From Sandaracinaceae bacterium (GTDB taxonomy: Bacteria; Myxococcota_A; Polyangia; Polyangiales; Sandaracinaceae): a stretch of DNA of 45,196 bases. Shown piece by piece: positions 8,137-16,459 of this stretch (its first letter is position 1; every line of letters starts with the position of its first letter). The translations under genes and the position numbers were made by a program. Location: positions 1 to 45,196 of the forward strand of contig JAIBCE010000020.1 in NCBI GenBank assembly GCA_019694315.1, written 5' to 3'. The notes beneath the pieces were generated by a model that was not told the origin of the DNA, did no database searches, and saw nothing but the letters and a program-made list of their open reading frames with translations.

Positions 8137-8814
8137 GTGACGTTCGACAAGCGCAGCAAGGCGATCGTGACGCGCCACGATCTCGGCCGCTTCGAGGGCG
8201 ACACGCTCTTCGATCGCGTGGCGCGCGTGGTCGCGCGCGCCGAGTGCCTGCCGCGCAAGGAGCTCTACGAGAGCTGGGAGCTCGCCAGGCGCGTGCGACG
8301 ACGGATGCGCGGCGGACGCGTGGTGGAGCTCGCCGCCGGGCACGGCCTCATGGCCTGGCTCCTGCTCTTGCTCGACGGCTCCAGCGAGCGCGCGATCGCG
8401 GTGGACACGAAGACGCCGCCGAGCGCCGACACGCTCTCGAACGCGCTCGGTGCGGAGTGGCCGCGGCTCGCGGGACGCCTCGAGCGTCGCGCCGAGAGCC
8501 TCGATCGCCTCTCGCTCGACGCGGGCGATCTCGTGGTGTCGGTCCACGCGTGCGGTGCGCTCTCGGACGTGGTGCTCACACGCGCGCTCGAGGCTCGCGC
8601 ACGCGTGGCCCTGATGCCGTGCTGTCACGACGCCGAGACCTGCGACAGCGGCGGCTTGTTGGGGTTTCTGTCGCTACCGCTCGCGATCGATGCGACGCGC
8701 GTCGCGCGGCTCCGCAGCGCTGGCTACGACGTGCACACCCAGACGATCCCGGAGGAGATCACGCCTCACAACCGGCTGATCCTCGGCGTGCCCCGGGATG
8801 GCGGGCGCCGGTGA
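8137..8814 (+). CDS. SAM-dependent methyltransferase-like protein
   Basis: A 225-residue Rossmann-type methyltransferase. Motif I is VVELAAGHGLMAW (about residues 62-75), an acidic strand end lies at IAVDTKTPP, and LVVSVHACGALSD plus VALMPCCHDAETC fit the Methyltransf_32-like group that includes GSTCD-related proteins. No membrane segment is seen. It starts with GTG 95 bp from the divergent radical SAM ATG and ends 10 nt from the stop of the converging second radical SAM gene, so it is wedged in an otherwise minus-strand cluster. The substrate is not evident; tRNA, rRNA or small molecules are all possible. Confidence 0.75.
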   Translation: MTFDKRSKAIVTRHDLGRFEGDTLFDRVARVVARAECLPRKELYESWELARRVRRRMRGGRVVELAAGHGLMAWLLLLLDGSSERAIAVDTKTPPSADTLSNALGAEWPRLAGRLERRAESLDRLSLDAGDLVVSVHACGALSDVVLTRALEARARVALMPCCHDAETCDSGGLLGFLSLPLAIDATRVARLRSAGYDVHTQTIPEEITPHNRLILGVPRDGGRR

Positions 8815-8824
8815 AGCTCGCGGC

Positions 8825-9889
8825 TCAGCCCGCCTCGCCCTCGCGCCAGTGCCCCTTGGCCGGTGCGTAGACGACCTTCTCGTCTTCCTTGCCCGCGAAG
8901 GAGTCCACGTCGCTGCACGCCGCCAGACAGCCCGGGCAGCGCTCGGAGAGCGCGAGCACCTGGAGCTGCTTGTGGTGCACGCCGTGCCAGAGGTCGGTGA
9001 TCTCGTCCTCGTACACGTTGCCCATGCGATCGGCGTCGGTGCGCATGAAGAAGCACGGGTAGACGTGGCCGCGGAAGTCGACGAGGAGGAACTTCGACGG
9101 GAGGTAGCAGCCGCCGGGCGGGATGGGGCGCTTGCCGGTGGCGAGGTAGTCGGGGACCACGCCGAACATCGACTCGGTGAAGATCGTGACGCCCGCGTCC
9201 TTCGCGTAGGCGGTGAGCTCCGCGAGCCTCGCGGCGATGCGCTCCTTGGGGGTGCGCACGAGCGAGAAGCGGGGGATGTCCTTGTTCGGCCCCGAGATCT
9301 CTTCCTGGAAGGGCTGGAACGAGACCTCGCGGACGCCCACCGACTTCGCGAGATCGATGAGGTGGAACGCGTGCTGGAGGGTCTCGCGCATGAGCACGCC
9401 CGAGAGGCCCACGCGGATGCCGCGCCGCACGCACTCGCGCGCGCACGCCACGGACTTGTCGTAGTTGCCCTCGCCACGCAGATCGTCGTGCACCTCGCGG
9501 GGCCCGTCGATCGAGATGTGGAGGTAGACCGACGGACAGCGCTCGAGCCGATCGAGGTGCGCGTCGTTGATCATCGTGCCGTTCGTCACGATGTCCTGCG
9601 TGCGGTAGCCGAGCGCGTGCGCGTGCTCGACGAGCTCGAGGAAGTCCTTGCGCATGAAGGACTCCGCGCCGCACGGCGTGAACGTGGTGGCGCCGAGCGC
9701 GCGCGCTTGCTCGAGCAGCTTCTTGGCGAGCTCGAACGGCACGCCGTGCTCCTTGAGCTCCCACACCGAGCACATCTTGCACTTGAGGTTGCAGTAGACG
9801 GTGAGCTCGACCGCGAGCTCGTCGAGCTTGTGCTCGAGCGCGGGGTGCGGGCGGAGCGGCGCGAGGACGTCGAGCTTCTTCATCGTCAT
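8825..9889 (-). CDS. Radical SAM/SPASM enzyme translationally coupled to a glycosyltransferase
   Basis: A 354-residue radical SAM protein. CNLKCKMC gives the 4Fe-4S Cys at 33, 37 and 40; TFTPCGAESF stands where GGEP-type residues are usual; IVTNGTMI and LHISIDGPREVHD follow. The C-terminal SPASM-like part has GGCYLPSKF, YPCFFMRTD and ERCPGCLAACS, with spacing that suits auxiliary clusters. The ATG at 9889 overlaps the stop of the upstream glycosyltransferase (ATGA, 4 nt), which fixes the start and implies coupled translation; the longer open frame to 10093 is glycosyltransferase DNA read in another frame. Radical SAM/SPASM enzymes modify peptides, proteins or sugars. Coupling to a glycosyltransferase favours a role in glycan or glycopeptide modification (inference). 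Confidence 0.87.
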   Translation of the reverse strand: MTMKKLDVLAPLRPHPALEHKLDELAVELTVYCNLKCKMCSVWELKEHGVPFELAKKLLEQARALGATTFTPCGAESFMRKDFLELVEHAHALGYRTQDIVTNGTMINDAHLDRLERCPSVYLHISIDGPREVHDDLRGEGNYDKSVACARECVRRGIRVGLSGVLMRETLQHAFHLIDLAKSVGVREVSFQPFQEEISGPNKDIPRFSLVRTPKERIAARLAELTAYAKDAGVTIFTESMFGVVPDYLATGKRPIPPGGCYLPSKFLLVDFRGHVYPCFFMRTDADRMGNVYEDEITDLWHGVHHKQLQVLALSERCPGCLAACSDVDSFAGKEDEKVVYAPAKGHWREGEAG

Positions 9890-10902
9890 GCGTTGTCTTC
9901 TCGGGCGGCGTGCACGGGCGCGCGGCGCGCCTCGAAGGGCCGGATGGTGTGGGGGCGCGGCGTGCGCCCGGCGGCGGCGAGCTCGGCGCGGCTGTGGGTG
10001 ATGACGCGATCCACGTCGTTGGCGTGGCCGTTCTTCACCCAGGCGCCGCGGGCCTCGTCGCGCACGTACCAGCGCAGATCGCGCCGCACCCACTCGCTCA
10101 CGTCCTGATCGTGAGGGTGCTTGTCCATGAAGTACACGGCGTTGCGCACGTAGGTGTCGTAGACGGGCGGCAGGCTCCGCTCTTCACAGCGGAACGGATC
10201 GCGCGGCGCGGGATCTTCGATGTGGAGCACGCGCGCGCGCGGTGCCGTGTGCACCGCGAGCCCCGAGCGCCAGAGGCGGTAGCCCGCGTCGATGTCCTCG
10301 AGGCCCCAGCCGACGAAGCCGTCGTCGAAGACGAGCTCGCTCGCGCCGCGCGGCACCGAGAAATTGCACGAATAGACGAAGATCCAGGGCTGTCGCTGCG
10401 AGCCGACGGCCTCGCCCTCGGGGCCGATCACCGGCACGCGATCGTCGGCCTCCTGCGCGCGGATCTCCTCGAGGCTCGGCTGCGCGGACGGCTCGCCGAA
10501 GCGGCGATGGCGGAAGCCGATCACGAGGCGCGGTGTGCCCCTGGCGAAGCCCTCTTCGTGGGCCTCCACGTGGGCCTCGACGAAGTGCGGCGAGACCACC
10601 ACGTCGTCGTCGACGAAGATCACCACGTCGCCGATCGCGCTCTCGATCCCCATGTTCCGCGCCTGTCCCGCGCGGAAGCCCAGGTCGGGCTGGTGTCGGT
10701 ACGCGAGCGGCAGCCGCCCCTCGAAGCTGCGCACGACCTCCGCGGTGTCGTCGGGCGAGCCGTCGTCGCAGACCACGACGCGCGCGAGCCGATCGCCCAG
10801 GATGCTCGCGCCCGCGGCGTCGCGCTGCTCGGTCAGGCACCCGAGCAGGGCACGCAGGCGTGAGCTGCGCTTGTACGTGGGGATGACGACGGTGGCACGC
10901 AC
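9886..10902 (-). CDS. Family 2 glycosyltransferase
   Basis: A 338-residue GT-A fold enzyme that transfers sugar from a nucleotide-sugar donor. ATVVIPTYKRSSRL opens the protein, CDDGS (45-49) binds the nucleotide, FVDDDVVVS (Asp97-100 region) is the DXD metal site, and GWGLEDIDAGYRL (from 198) is the catalytic-base motif of GT2/GT7-C type enzymes such as polypeptide GalNAc transferases and chondroitin polymerases. No membrane segment is seen, so it is cytosolic. It starts with GTG and overlaps the following radical SAM gene by 4 nt. It is divergent from the Ser/Thr kinase. Likely target: surface polysaccharide, lipid or peptide; not determined. Confidence 0.88.
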   Translation of the reverse strand: MRATVVIPTYKRSSRLRALLGCLTEQRDAAGASILGDRLARVVVCDDGSPDDTAEVVRSFEGRLPLAYRHQPDLGFRAGQARNMGIESAIGDVVIFVDDDVVVSPHFVEAHVEAHEEGFARGTPRLVIGFRHRRFGEPSAQPSLEEIRAQEADDRVPVIGPEGEAVGSQRQPWIFVYSCNFSVPRGASELVFDDGFVGWGLEDIDAGYRLWRSGLAVHTAPRARVLHIEDPAPRDPFRCEERSLPPVYDTYVRNAVYFMDKHPHDQDVSEWVRRDLRWYVRDEARGAWVKNGHANDVDRVITHSRAELAAAGRTPRPHTIRPFEARRAPVHAAREDNA

Positions 10903-11003
10903 GAGAAGGGCGCAAGAGTGACACGATGCGCGCCCGTCGGCGATGGCGGGAATGGCGCGGAGAAGGGCTCCTTCGTGCTATCGAAGCACGCGCCGCGAGC
11001 GTC

Positions 11004-12392
11004 ATGCTCGGGGCTCCGCGGATGAAGCTCCCCGAGACCATCGGCCGCTATCGGATCGAGCGCCTGCTCGGGCAGGGCGCCATGGGCTCCGTCTACCTCG
11101 GGGTGGACCCGTCGCTCGATCGCAAGGTGGCGATCAAGACGGTGAAGGACCTCGATCTCGAGGAGGGTGCCAAGAAGCGCTTCCTCGAGCGCTTCCGCAA
11201 CGAGGCGCGCGCAGCCGCGCGCCTGTCGCATCCGTCGATCGTGCAGGTCTTCGACGTGGGCGACGATGCCGAGGTGGGGCCCTACCTCGTGCTCGAGTAC
11301 ATCCACGGTCCGTCGCTCAAGCAGGTGCTGCGCGACAAGGGTCCGCTGCCCGCCGCCGAGCTCGTGTCGATCGCGTACCAGCTGGGCGAGGCGATCGACG
11401 TCGCGCACGCGGCCGGCATCATCCATCGCGACGTCAAGCCCGACAACGTGCTCGTCGGTGAGGACGGTCGCGCGAAGCTCGCCGACTTCGGCGTGGCGCG
11501 CGTGCCCGACGCGGCGCTCACGAAGGAGGGGCAATTCCTCGGTACGCCTTGCTATGCGGCGCCCGAGACCCTGTCCGAGGGCAAGTACGGGCCGCACAGC
11601 GATCTCTTCTCGTTCGCGGCCGTGCTCTACGAGCTCGCGACAGGCGCGCGTGCGTTCCCCGGCGATGACGCGATCGCGGTGGCGCACGCCGTGATCCACG
11701 ACGATCCGATGCCGCCGACGGAGGCCGCGCACGCGGAGCTTCCGGAGCCCCTCGACGAGGTGCTCCTGCGCGGGCTCTCGAAGAACGAGCGCGAGCGCTT
11801 CGTGTCGGGGCGCGAGCTCGCGTCGGCGCTCGAGGGCGCGTTCGTGGCCGCGGGCGCGCTCGCGCCGAGCGATCGCAGCACGCGCGTGAGGCCGGTGAGC
11901 GAGCTCGCCAAGCCGCCGAGCGCGCGCGTGGGCTGGATGTGGCTCGGCCTGCTCGGCGCGATCGCGATCGTGGCGGTGGGCGTGCAGGCGATGGGAGGCG
12001 TGGACCTCGTGGTGTCGCGCCTCGGCTGGGGCGAGGGCGGAGCCTGGGCGCAAGACGCAGGCGCGCTCGCGCTCGAGGACGCAGGCGCGGGCCGGCCACC
12101 GTCGACGCGGGGTCGTCGCGATGCAGGCGAGGCGAGCCTCGAGGACGAGCTCGACGCGGGCCACGACGCGGCGATCGAGAGGCCCGATGCGTTCGAGCCG
12201 CCGGACGCGTCGCGTGCGCTCTCCCCGCGGGAGATCGAGGATCTCGCCAAGGACGAGCTCGACGCGGCGCGCGCGGCCGTGGAGCGTGGCGATCGCGCAG
12301 CGGCGCGCGCCCACCTCGAGCGCTCCCGCGAGCTCGATCCGGAGAGCGGCGACCTCGAGGAGGTCGAGGCGCTCATCGCGGCGATGCCCTGA
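11004..12392 (+). CDS. Ser/Thr protein kinase (Pkn type) with membrane segment and TPR-like tail
   Basis: A 462-residue Hanks-type kinase with all core residues: glycine loop GQGAMGSVY (23-31), VAIK Lys45, HRDVKPDN (His141, Asp143), DFG Asp161, then GTPCYAAPE. One membrane helix lies at about 311-330 (WMWLGLLGAIAIVAVGV). Beyond it is an Asp/Ala/Gly-rich linker like those in the lipoproteins of this window, then a TPR-like helical pair (DELDAARAAVERGDRAAARAHLERSRELDPE). The kinase domain is cytosolic and the tail is expected outside. The start at 11004 is chosen because earlier codons are atypical; the ATG at 11022 (MKLPETIGRY) is a close alternative. The GH75 gene follows 45 nt later. Confidence 0.9.
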   Translation: MLGAPRMKLPETIGRYRIERLLGQGAMGSVYLGVDPSLDRKVAIKTVKDLDLEEGAKKRFLERFRNEARAAARLSHPSIVQVFDVGDDAEVGPYLVLEYIHGPSLKQVLRDKGPLPAAELVSIAYQLGEAIDVAHAAGIIHRDVKPDNVLVGEDGRAKLADFGVARVPDAALTKEGQFLGTPCYAAPETLSEGKYGPHSDLFSFAAVLYELATGARAFPGDDAIAVAHAVIHDDPMPPTEAAHAELPEPLDEVLLRGLSKNERERFVSGRELASALEGAFVAAGALAPSDRSTRVRPVSELAKPPSARVGWMWLGLLGAIAIVAVGVQAMGGVDLVVSRLGWGEGGAWAQDAGALALEDAGAGRPPSTRGRRDAGEASLEDELDAGHDAAIERPDAFEPPDASRALSPREIEDLAKDELDAARAAVERGDRAAARAHLERSRELDPESGDLEEVEALIAAMP

Positions 12393-12426
12393 TCGGTGCC
12401 CTCGCGCCCCCCAACGCGTCCTGACG

Positions 12427-12432
12427 TAGGAT
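12427..12432 (+). promoter_or_regulatory. Putative -10 element of a leaderless transcript
   Basis: TAGGAT lies 5 nt before the ATG at 12438, which has no Shine-Dalgarno. It matches the TANNNT pattern seen before other starts in this window. Confidence 0.35.
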
Positions 12433-12437
12433 GCGTC

Positions 12438-13457
12438 ATGCCGCGTCGGTCTCCTCGCTCCTCGGATCTGGCTGCGCTCGCGCTGAGCGCGGGCGTTCTC
12501 TTCGCCGGCTGTGACGACACGACCCCGCGCGATCACCTCGACGCGTACGTCGATCCGAGCGCGATCGACGCGGCCGTCGCGGCGCCGGACGCGTTCTTCG
12601 GCTTCGATGCGCCCGGGCTCGATGCGCCGCTGCCCGACGCATTCGTCGTCGTGCCCGATGCGTGGTCGGGCATGGACGCGTTCTCGATGGACGCCTTCAT
12701 GATGCCGGGCACCGATGCGTACTGGGGCACGTGCAGCTCCGGTGGTCGCATGGGCACGTGCATGCCGATGTCGCTCTGCACGGGCATCTCGGTGCGCGGT
12801 CTCTGCCCGGGGCCCGCGGACATCCAGTGCTGTCTGCCCGGCACCGACGCGGGCATGTTCGACGCGCCTCACACGCCGGGCCCGTACACCGTGGCCGAGG
12901 TGCTCGCGCGTCTCGGCGCGTGCACGCGGATCGGCGGCAACTACGCGACGGATGTGGGCGAGGTCTCGAACATCCCTGTATGCCAGACCGACAGCGTGAT
13001 CTGGTGGGACGCCGACATGGACATCGACTGCGACGGTGGCCTCGGCTCGATCTGCATGTCCGATCCGGACTACATGCCCGACACGAGCGGCGTGGACTCG
13101 ATGGGCAATCCCCTCGACGCGAGCACGCTCCCGTTCATCGTCATCCCTCTGGCGAGCACGCGCTTTCGCTACGCCGACTACGGCATCCGCACCGGCCAGG
13201 TCGCGCTCGTCATGTACGGCGATCAGATGGTCTTCGGCATCTTCGGCGACGCGGGCCCCTCGTCGATCATCGGCGAGGCGAGCTTCGCGATGGCCGAGGC
13301 CCTCGGCATCCCGTCGAGCCCCCGCTCGGGCGGCGTCGACTCGGGCGTGACCTACCTCGTCTTCACGGGCACGGGCACGCGCGTCAGCCGCAACGAAGAT
13401 CACGACGAGGCCGTGACGCTCGGCACGAGCTTGCTCGAGACCTTCATGACGCCTTGA
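12438..13457 (+). CDS. GH75-type chitosanase lipoprotein
   Basis: A 339-residue lipoprotein. The signal peptide ends in the lipobox LFAGC; the next 90 residues are Asp/Ala/Pro-rich with repeated DAF/DAP/DAY words. A Cys-rich segment follows (CSSGGRMGTCMPMSLC), then a domain with the marks of glycoside hydrolase family 75 (fungal-type chitosanase): WWDADMDIDCDG, LPFIVIPLAS, IRTGQVALVMYGDQMVFG and FGDAGPSSIIGEASFAMAEA. Asp271 and Glu280 are nine residues apart, the same spacing I recall for the two essential acids of the Aspergillus enzyme. It would hydrolyse chitosan in the periplasm or at the cell surface, consistent with attack on fungal walls. TAGGAT upstream suggests its own promoter. Confidence 0.85.
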   Translation: MPRRSPRSSDLAALALSAGVLFAGCDDTTPRDHLDAYVDPSAIDAAVAAPDAFFGFDAPGLDAPLPDAFVVVPDAWSGMDAFSMDAFMMPGTDAYWGTCSSGGRMGTCMPMSLCTGISVRGLCPGPADIQCCLPGTDAGMFDAPHTPGPYTVAEVLARLGACTRIGGNYATDVGEVSNIPVCQTDSVIWWDADMDIDCDGGLGSICMSDPDYMPDTSGVDSMGNPLDASTLPFIVIPLASTRFRYADYGIRTGQVALVMYGDQMVFGIFGDAGPSSIIGEASFAMAEALGIPSSPRSGGVDSGVTYLVFTGTGTRVSRNEDHDEAVTLGTSLLETFMTP

Positions 13458-13530
13458 GCCGAGGCGAGTCGATCGCGGCTCGAACGCGTGGCGCCGAGTC
13501 GGCATCCACGCCTGACCGAGACGTCGGGTC

Positions 13531-14229
13531 TCAGCCGCCGCGCAGGCAGGGGGAGGGGTTGGTCACGACGAGCGAGATCGACTGCGAGCCCAGGCCCTCG
13601 ACCGTCACGTCGAGCGTCACCATGTGATCGCCCATGGGCGGGCAGGTCGGGAGGATCTCGTAGACGCGCAGCGTGCTGCCGCAGCGCAGGCGCAGGAGCT
13701 TCTCGCCCATCGCGGTCATCCCCTCCATCGTGACCGTGGCGCTCGAGTGGATGCAGGTCGGCGTCTCGTCGAGGCCCTCGAGCCGGATCCGGTACGGGAT
13801 CATCGCGCCGCCCTGCGGGCCCACCACGAGCTCCACGTGCTGGCCGTCGGTGAAGGGCGCTGCGCCCGCCGCGTCGGGCGTGACGACGAAGCGCGCGCTC
13901 GCGTCGAAGCTCGTCGTGGGTGTGCGACAGAGCTCGGCGAGCGCGGGCGGCTGACCGATGCACATGGAGCTCTCGAGCATCCACTGCCCGGCGTTGCACA
14001 CGTAGGTGTCGGCGAACGGCGGCCCGCCGCACGTGTAGTAGGGGCAGCTCAGCGTGCCCATGCACGGCCCGCCCGAGAGCGGCGCTTCTTCGGGGCAAGC
14101 CGTGTCCACGTCGCAGCGCTCGGGCGGTGCGTCGATGCCGGCGTCGCTCGCGGGGCCGTTGGGGCAGCCCGAGAGCGCGAGGACGAGCGAGGCGGTCAGC
14201 GAGGCGAGAGCAGGGCGCGTCACGAGCAC
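13531..14229 (-). CDS. Small Cys-containing lipoprotein, function unknown
   Basis: A 232-residue protein with a lipoprotein signal peptide (lipobox LALSGC, Cys about 22), a short Asp/Ala linker (SDAGIDAPPERC) and a Cys-rich region with paired Cys (CDVDTACPEE, CMGTLSCPYYTCGG). The C-terminal 130 residues look like an all-beta domain. I do not recognise the family. The GTG start at 14229 has GGAGG 4 nt upstream; a second GTG lies two codons later. It follows pyruvate kinase on the same strand after 35 nt, with a hairpin between, so it probably has separate or attenuated expression. Confidence 0.72.
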   Translation of the reverse strand: MLVTRPALASLTASLVLALSGCPNGPASDAGIDAPPERCDVDTACPEEAPLSGGPCMGTLSCPYYTCGGPPFADTYVCNAGQWMLESSMCIGQPPALAELCRTPTTSFDASARFVVTPDAAGAAPFTDGQHVELVVGPQGGAMIPYRIRLEGLDETPTCIHSSATVTMEGMTAMGEKLLRLRCGSTLRVYEILPTCPPMGDHMVTLDVTVEGLGSQSISLVVTNPSPCLRGG

Positions 14230-14240
14230 GAGGCCTCCAG

Positions 14241-14260
14241 GCGGGGGCTCACGGCCCCGC
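14241..14260 (-). terminator. Hairpin after pyruvate kinase
   Basis: GCGGGG (14241-14246) and CCCCGC (14255-14260) form a 6-bp GC stem with an 8-nt loop, 4 nt beyond the pyk stop on the minus strand. It may reduce read-through into the lipoprotein gene. Confidence 0.38.
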
Positions 14261-14264
14261 AGCG

Positions 14265-15671
14265 CTACAGCCGATGGAGCTTGATCGTGTTCGTGCTTCC
14301 CGAGAGCGGCCAGCCGATGACGAGCGCGAACTCATCGCCCTTCTGGCAGATCTTCTCGCGCACGAGGAGCGAGGTGGCGAGGCGCAGCGTCTCCTCGAGA
14401 TCCTCGGGCGGGATCTCGAGGCGGGGCACGACGCCCCACTCGAGCGCGAGGCGGCTCGCGACCTCGGGCCGCGAGGTGATCGCGATGACCGGCGCGCGCG
14501 GCCGGTTCTCGCTGATGATGCGCGCCGTGCGACCGTCGCGCGTGAAGGTGACGATCGCCTTGAGGGCGACGAGATAGCTCATGCGCGCGGCCGCCGTGGC
14601 TGCCGCGTTGGTGAAGCCCCAGCTCTCGGGCAGGGGCGGCAGATCTGCCGAGCCCTTGGTGGTGCGGAACATCTCGCGCTCCACCTCGCGCGCGATGGCG
14701 TCCATCATCTGCACCGACTCGATCGGGTACTTGCCGCTCGCGGTCTCGCCCGAGAGCATGATCGCGTCGGTGCCGTCGAGCACCGCGTTCGCGACGTCGG
14801 CCGCCTCCGCGCGCGTGGGCCGCGGGTTGCGGATCATCGAGTCGAGCATCTGCGTGGCCGTGATCACGAGCTTCCCGCGTGCGTTGACCTCGCGGATGAT
14901 CCGCTTCTGGATGAGGGGCACGAATTCCGCGCCCACCTCCACGCCGAGATCGCCGCGCGCGACCATCGCCCCACCGTCGGCGGCGTCGAGGATCGCGGCG
15001 AGGTTGTCGATCGCCTCTGGCTTCTCGATCTTCGCGATGATCGGCGTGCCCCGCGCGATGGCCTTGGCCTCCTCGATGTCCTCGGCGCGTCGCACGAACG
15101 AGAGCGCGAGGTAGTCGACCGCGAGCGTGTTCACCGCGAAGAGGAGGTCGTCGCGATCCTTGGGCGTGAGCGCGGGCGTGGAGAGGTGCGCCCCCGGTAC
15201 GTTCAGGCCCTTCTTGTTGCTGAGCTCGCCGCCGACCTCGACCTCGGTGATCACGTCGGTGGCCGTCGTCTCGATCACGCGCAGCTTGAGCAGGCCGTCG
15301 TCGAGCAGGATGTGGGTGCCCGCGCTCACGTCGCGCGGCAGCGGCGCGTAGGTCTGGCTCACGATGGTCGCGTCGCCAGGCACGTCGCGGTTCGTCAGCG
15401 TGAAGCGCTGCCCGACCTTCAGCTCCACCGGGCCGTTCGGGAACAGGCCCACGCGCATCTTGGGGCCGCAGAGATCGGCCAAGAGGGCCACGGGACGGCC
15501 CGCGCGCGCACCTGCGTCGCGCACGAGCTTGGCCGCGGCGGCGTGGCTCTCGTGGCTGCCGTGCGAGAAATTCAGCCGCGCGCAGTCCATGCCAGCGGCG
15601 ACGAGCTTGTCGATCATCTCGGGGTTCGTGACGGCCGGCCCGAGCGTGCAGACGATCTTCACGCGTCTCAT
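14265..15671 (-). CDS. pyk: Pyruvate kinase
   Basis: Converts phosphoenolpyruvate and ADP to pyruvate and ATP, the last step of glycolysis; cytosolic. At 468 residues it has the usual bacterial length. Visible marks in order: KIVCTLGPAV at the start, ARLNFSHGSHESH, LADLCGPKMRVG, LDDGLLKL, LSNKKGLNVPG, TPKDRDDL, IIAKIEKPEAIDN with the catalytic Lys, MVARGDLGVE, ITATQMLDSMIRNPRPTRAE and the C-terminal allosteric domain with FTRDGRTARIISENRP. Cys stands in LADLCGPK where other enzymes have TKGPK. The ATG at 15671 has a TAGAAG hexamer 6 nt upstream; the gene is divergent from the zinc-ribbon gene. Confidence 0.96.
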   Translation of the reverse strand: MRRVKIVCTLGPAVTNPEMIDKLVAAGMDCARLNFSHGSHESHAAAAKLVRDAGARAGRPVALLADLCGPKMRVGLFPNGPVELKVGQRFTLTNRDVPGDATIVSQTYAPLPRDVSAGTHILLDDGLLKLRVIETTATDVITEVEVGGELSNKKGLNVPGAHLSTPALTPKDRDDLLFAVNTLAVDYLALSFVRRAEDIEEAKAIARGTPIIAKIEKPEAIDNLAAILDAADGGAMVARGDLGVEVGAEFVPLIQKRIIREVNARGKLVITATQMLDSMIRNPRPTRAEAADVANAVLDGTDAIMLSGETASGKYPIESVQMMDAIAREVEREMFRTTKGSADLPPLPESWGFTNAAATAAARMSYLVALKAIVTFTRDGRTARIISENRPRAPVIAITSRPEVASRLALEWGVVPRLEIPPEDLEETLRLATSLLVREKICQKGDEFALVIGWPLSGSTNTIKLHRL

Positions 15672-15769
15672 GCGGACCTTCTAACGCACTTCCGCGACGA
15701 CGCGCGAGCGCGGCGATTGACGCGTTGCACCAACCTCCTCGGGTCGCTCGCGCGCGCACGACCTCGCGG

Positions 15770-15775
15770 TACAGT
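15770..15775 (+). promoter_or_regulatory. Putative -10 element of a leaderless transcript
   Basis: TACAGT lies 8 nt before the ATG at 15784. No Shine-Dalgarno and no clear -35 are present. Confidence 0.38.
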
Positions 15776-15783
15776 TCGCGTCC

Positions 15784-16428
15784 ATGGCGCAGTCGTTCAC
15801 GAAGAACTACCGGGACCACTCGAACGATCACGGCTTCCAGTTCGAGTTCTGCTGCGAGAAGTGCGGCAACGGTCACCGCTCCACGTTCAAGAACAACACG
15901 ATGGGCATGGCGGCCTCGCTGCTGAACGCCGCGAGCTCGCTCTTCGGGGGCTCGCTCGGGCTCGATCACGCCGCCGCGGGCGCGCACCACGTGAAGGACG
16001 CGGCGCGCGGCGCGGCCTGGGACGCGGCGTTCCGCGAGGCGATCGAGGAGATCCGACCGCGGTTCCACCAGTGCACGAAGTGCGGCCGCTGGGTCTGCCC
16101 CGAGGTGTGCTGGAACCCGCAGCGCGGTCTCTGCGAGGACTGCGCACCGCGGCTCGAGGAGCATGCGGCGGCGATCCAGGCGCAGGTGGCCGTGGAGCAG
16201 ATGTGGGACAAGGCGCGCGGCAGCGATCAGACGGGCGGCGCCGACCTCCAGACCGCGCAAACCGCGACCTGCCCGCACTGCCGCGCGACGATCAAGCAGA
16301 ACGCGAAGTTCTGCGAGGAATGCGGCAAGCCGGTGGGCGCCGCGAAGAAGACCTTCTGCGCCGAGTGCGGCACCGAGCTCGGCCCGAACGCGAAATTCTG
16401 CGGCGGCTGCGGCGCGGCGCGCGGCTGA
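15784..16428 (+). CDS. Multi-zinc-ribbon protein
   Basis: A 214-residue soluble protein with four Cys-pair modules: FCCEKCGNGHRSTF near residue 20, QCTKCGRWVCPEVCW with LCEDC in the middle, then two tandem zinc ribbons at the C-terminus (CPHCRATIKQNAKFCEECG and FCAECGTELGPNAKFCGGC). Between the first and second lies an Ala/Gly-rich helical region (LLNAASSLFGGSLG). The double zinc ribbon of the last 55 residues is common in bacterial proteins that bind other proteins or nucleic acids. No catalytic domain is seen. It is divergent from pyk and followed after 31 nt by a small gene. Molecular role unknown. Confidence 0.82.
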   Translation: MAQSFTKNYRDHSNDHGFQFEFCCEKCGNGHRSTFKNNTMGMAASLLNAASSLFGGSLGLDHAAAGAHHVKDAARGAAWDAAFREAIEEIRPRFHQCTKCGRWVCPEVCWNPQRGLCEDCAPRLEEHAAAIQAQVAVEQMWDKARGSDQTGGADLQTAQTATCPHCRATIKQNAKFCEECGKPVGAAKKTFCAECGTELGPNAKFCGGCGAARG

Positions 16429-16444
16429 TCGCGGCGACGTTTGA

Positions 16445-16450
16445 TAGGAT
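16445..16450 (+). promoter_or_regulatory. Putative -10 element of a leaderless or short-leader transcript
   Basis: TAGGAT lies 9 nt before the ATG at 16460. No Shine-Dalgarno is present. Confidence 0.33.
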
Positions 16451-16459
16451 GGACGCGCG

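Noticed and set aside
9893..10093. N-terminal extension of the second radical SAM gene
   Set aside because: The extra 68 codons are Arg-rich shadow sequence inside the glycosyltransferase gene; the ATGA overlap fits the shorter form.
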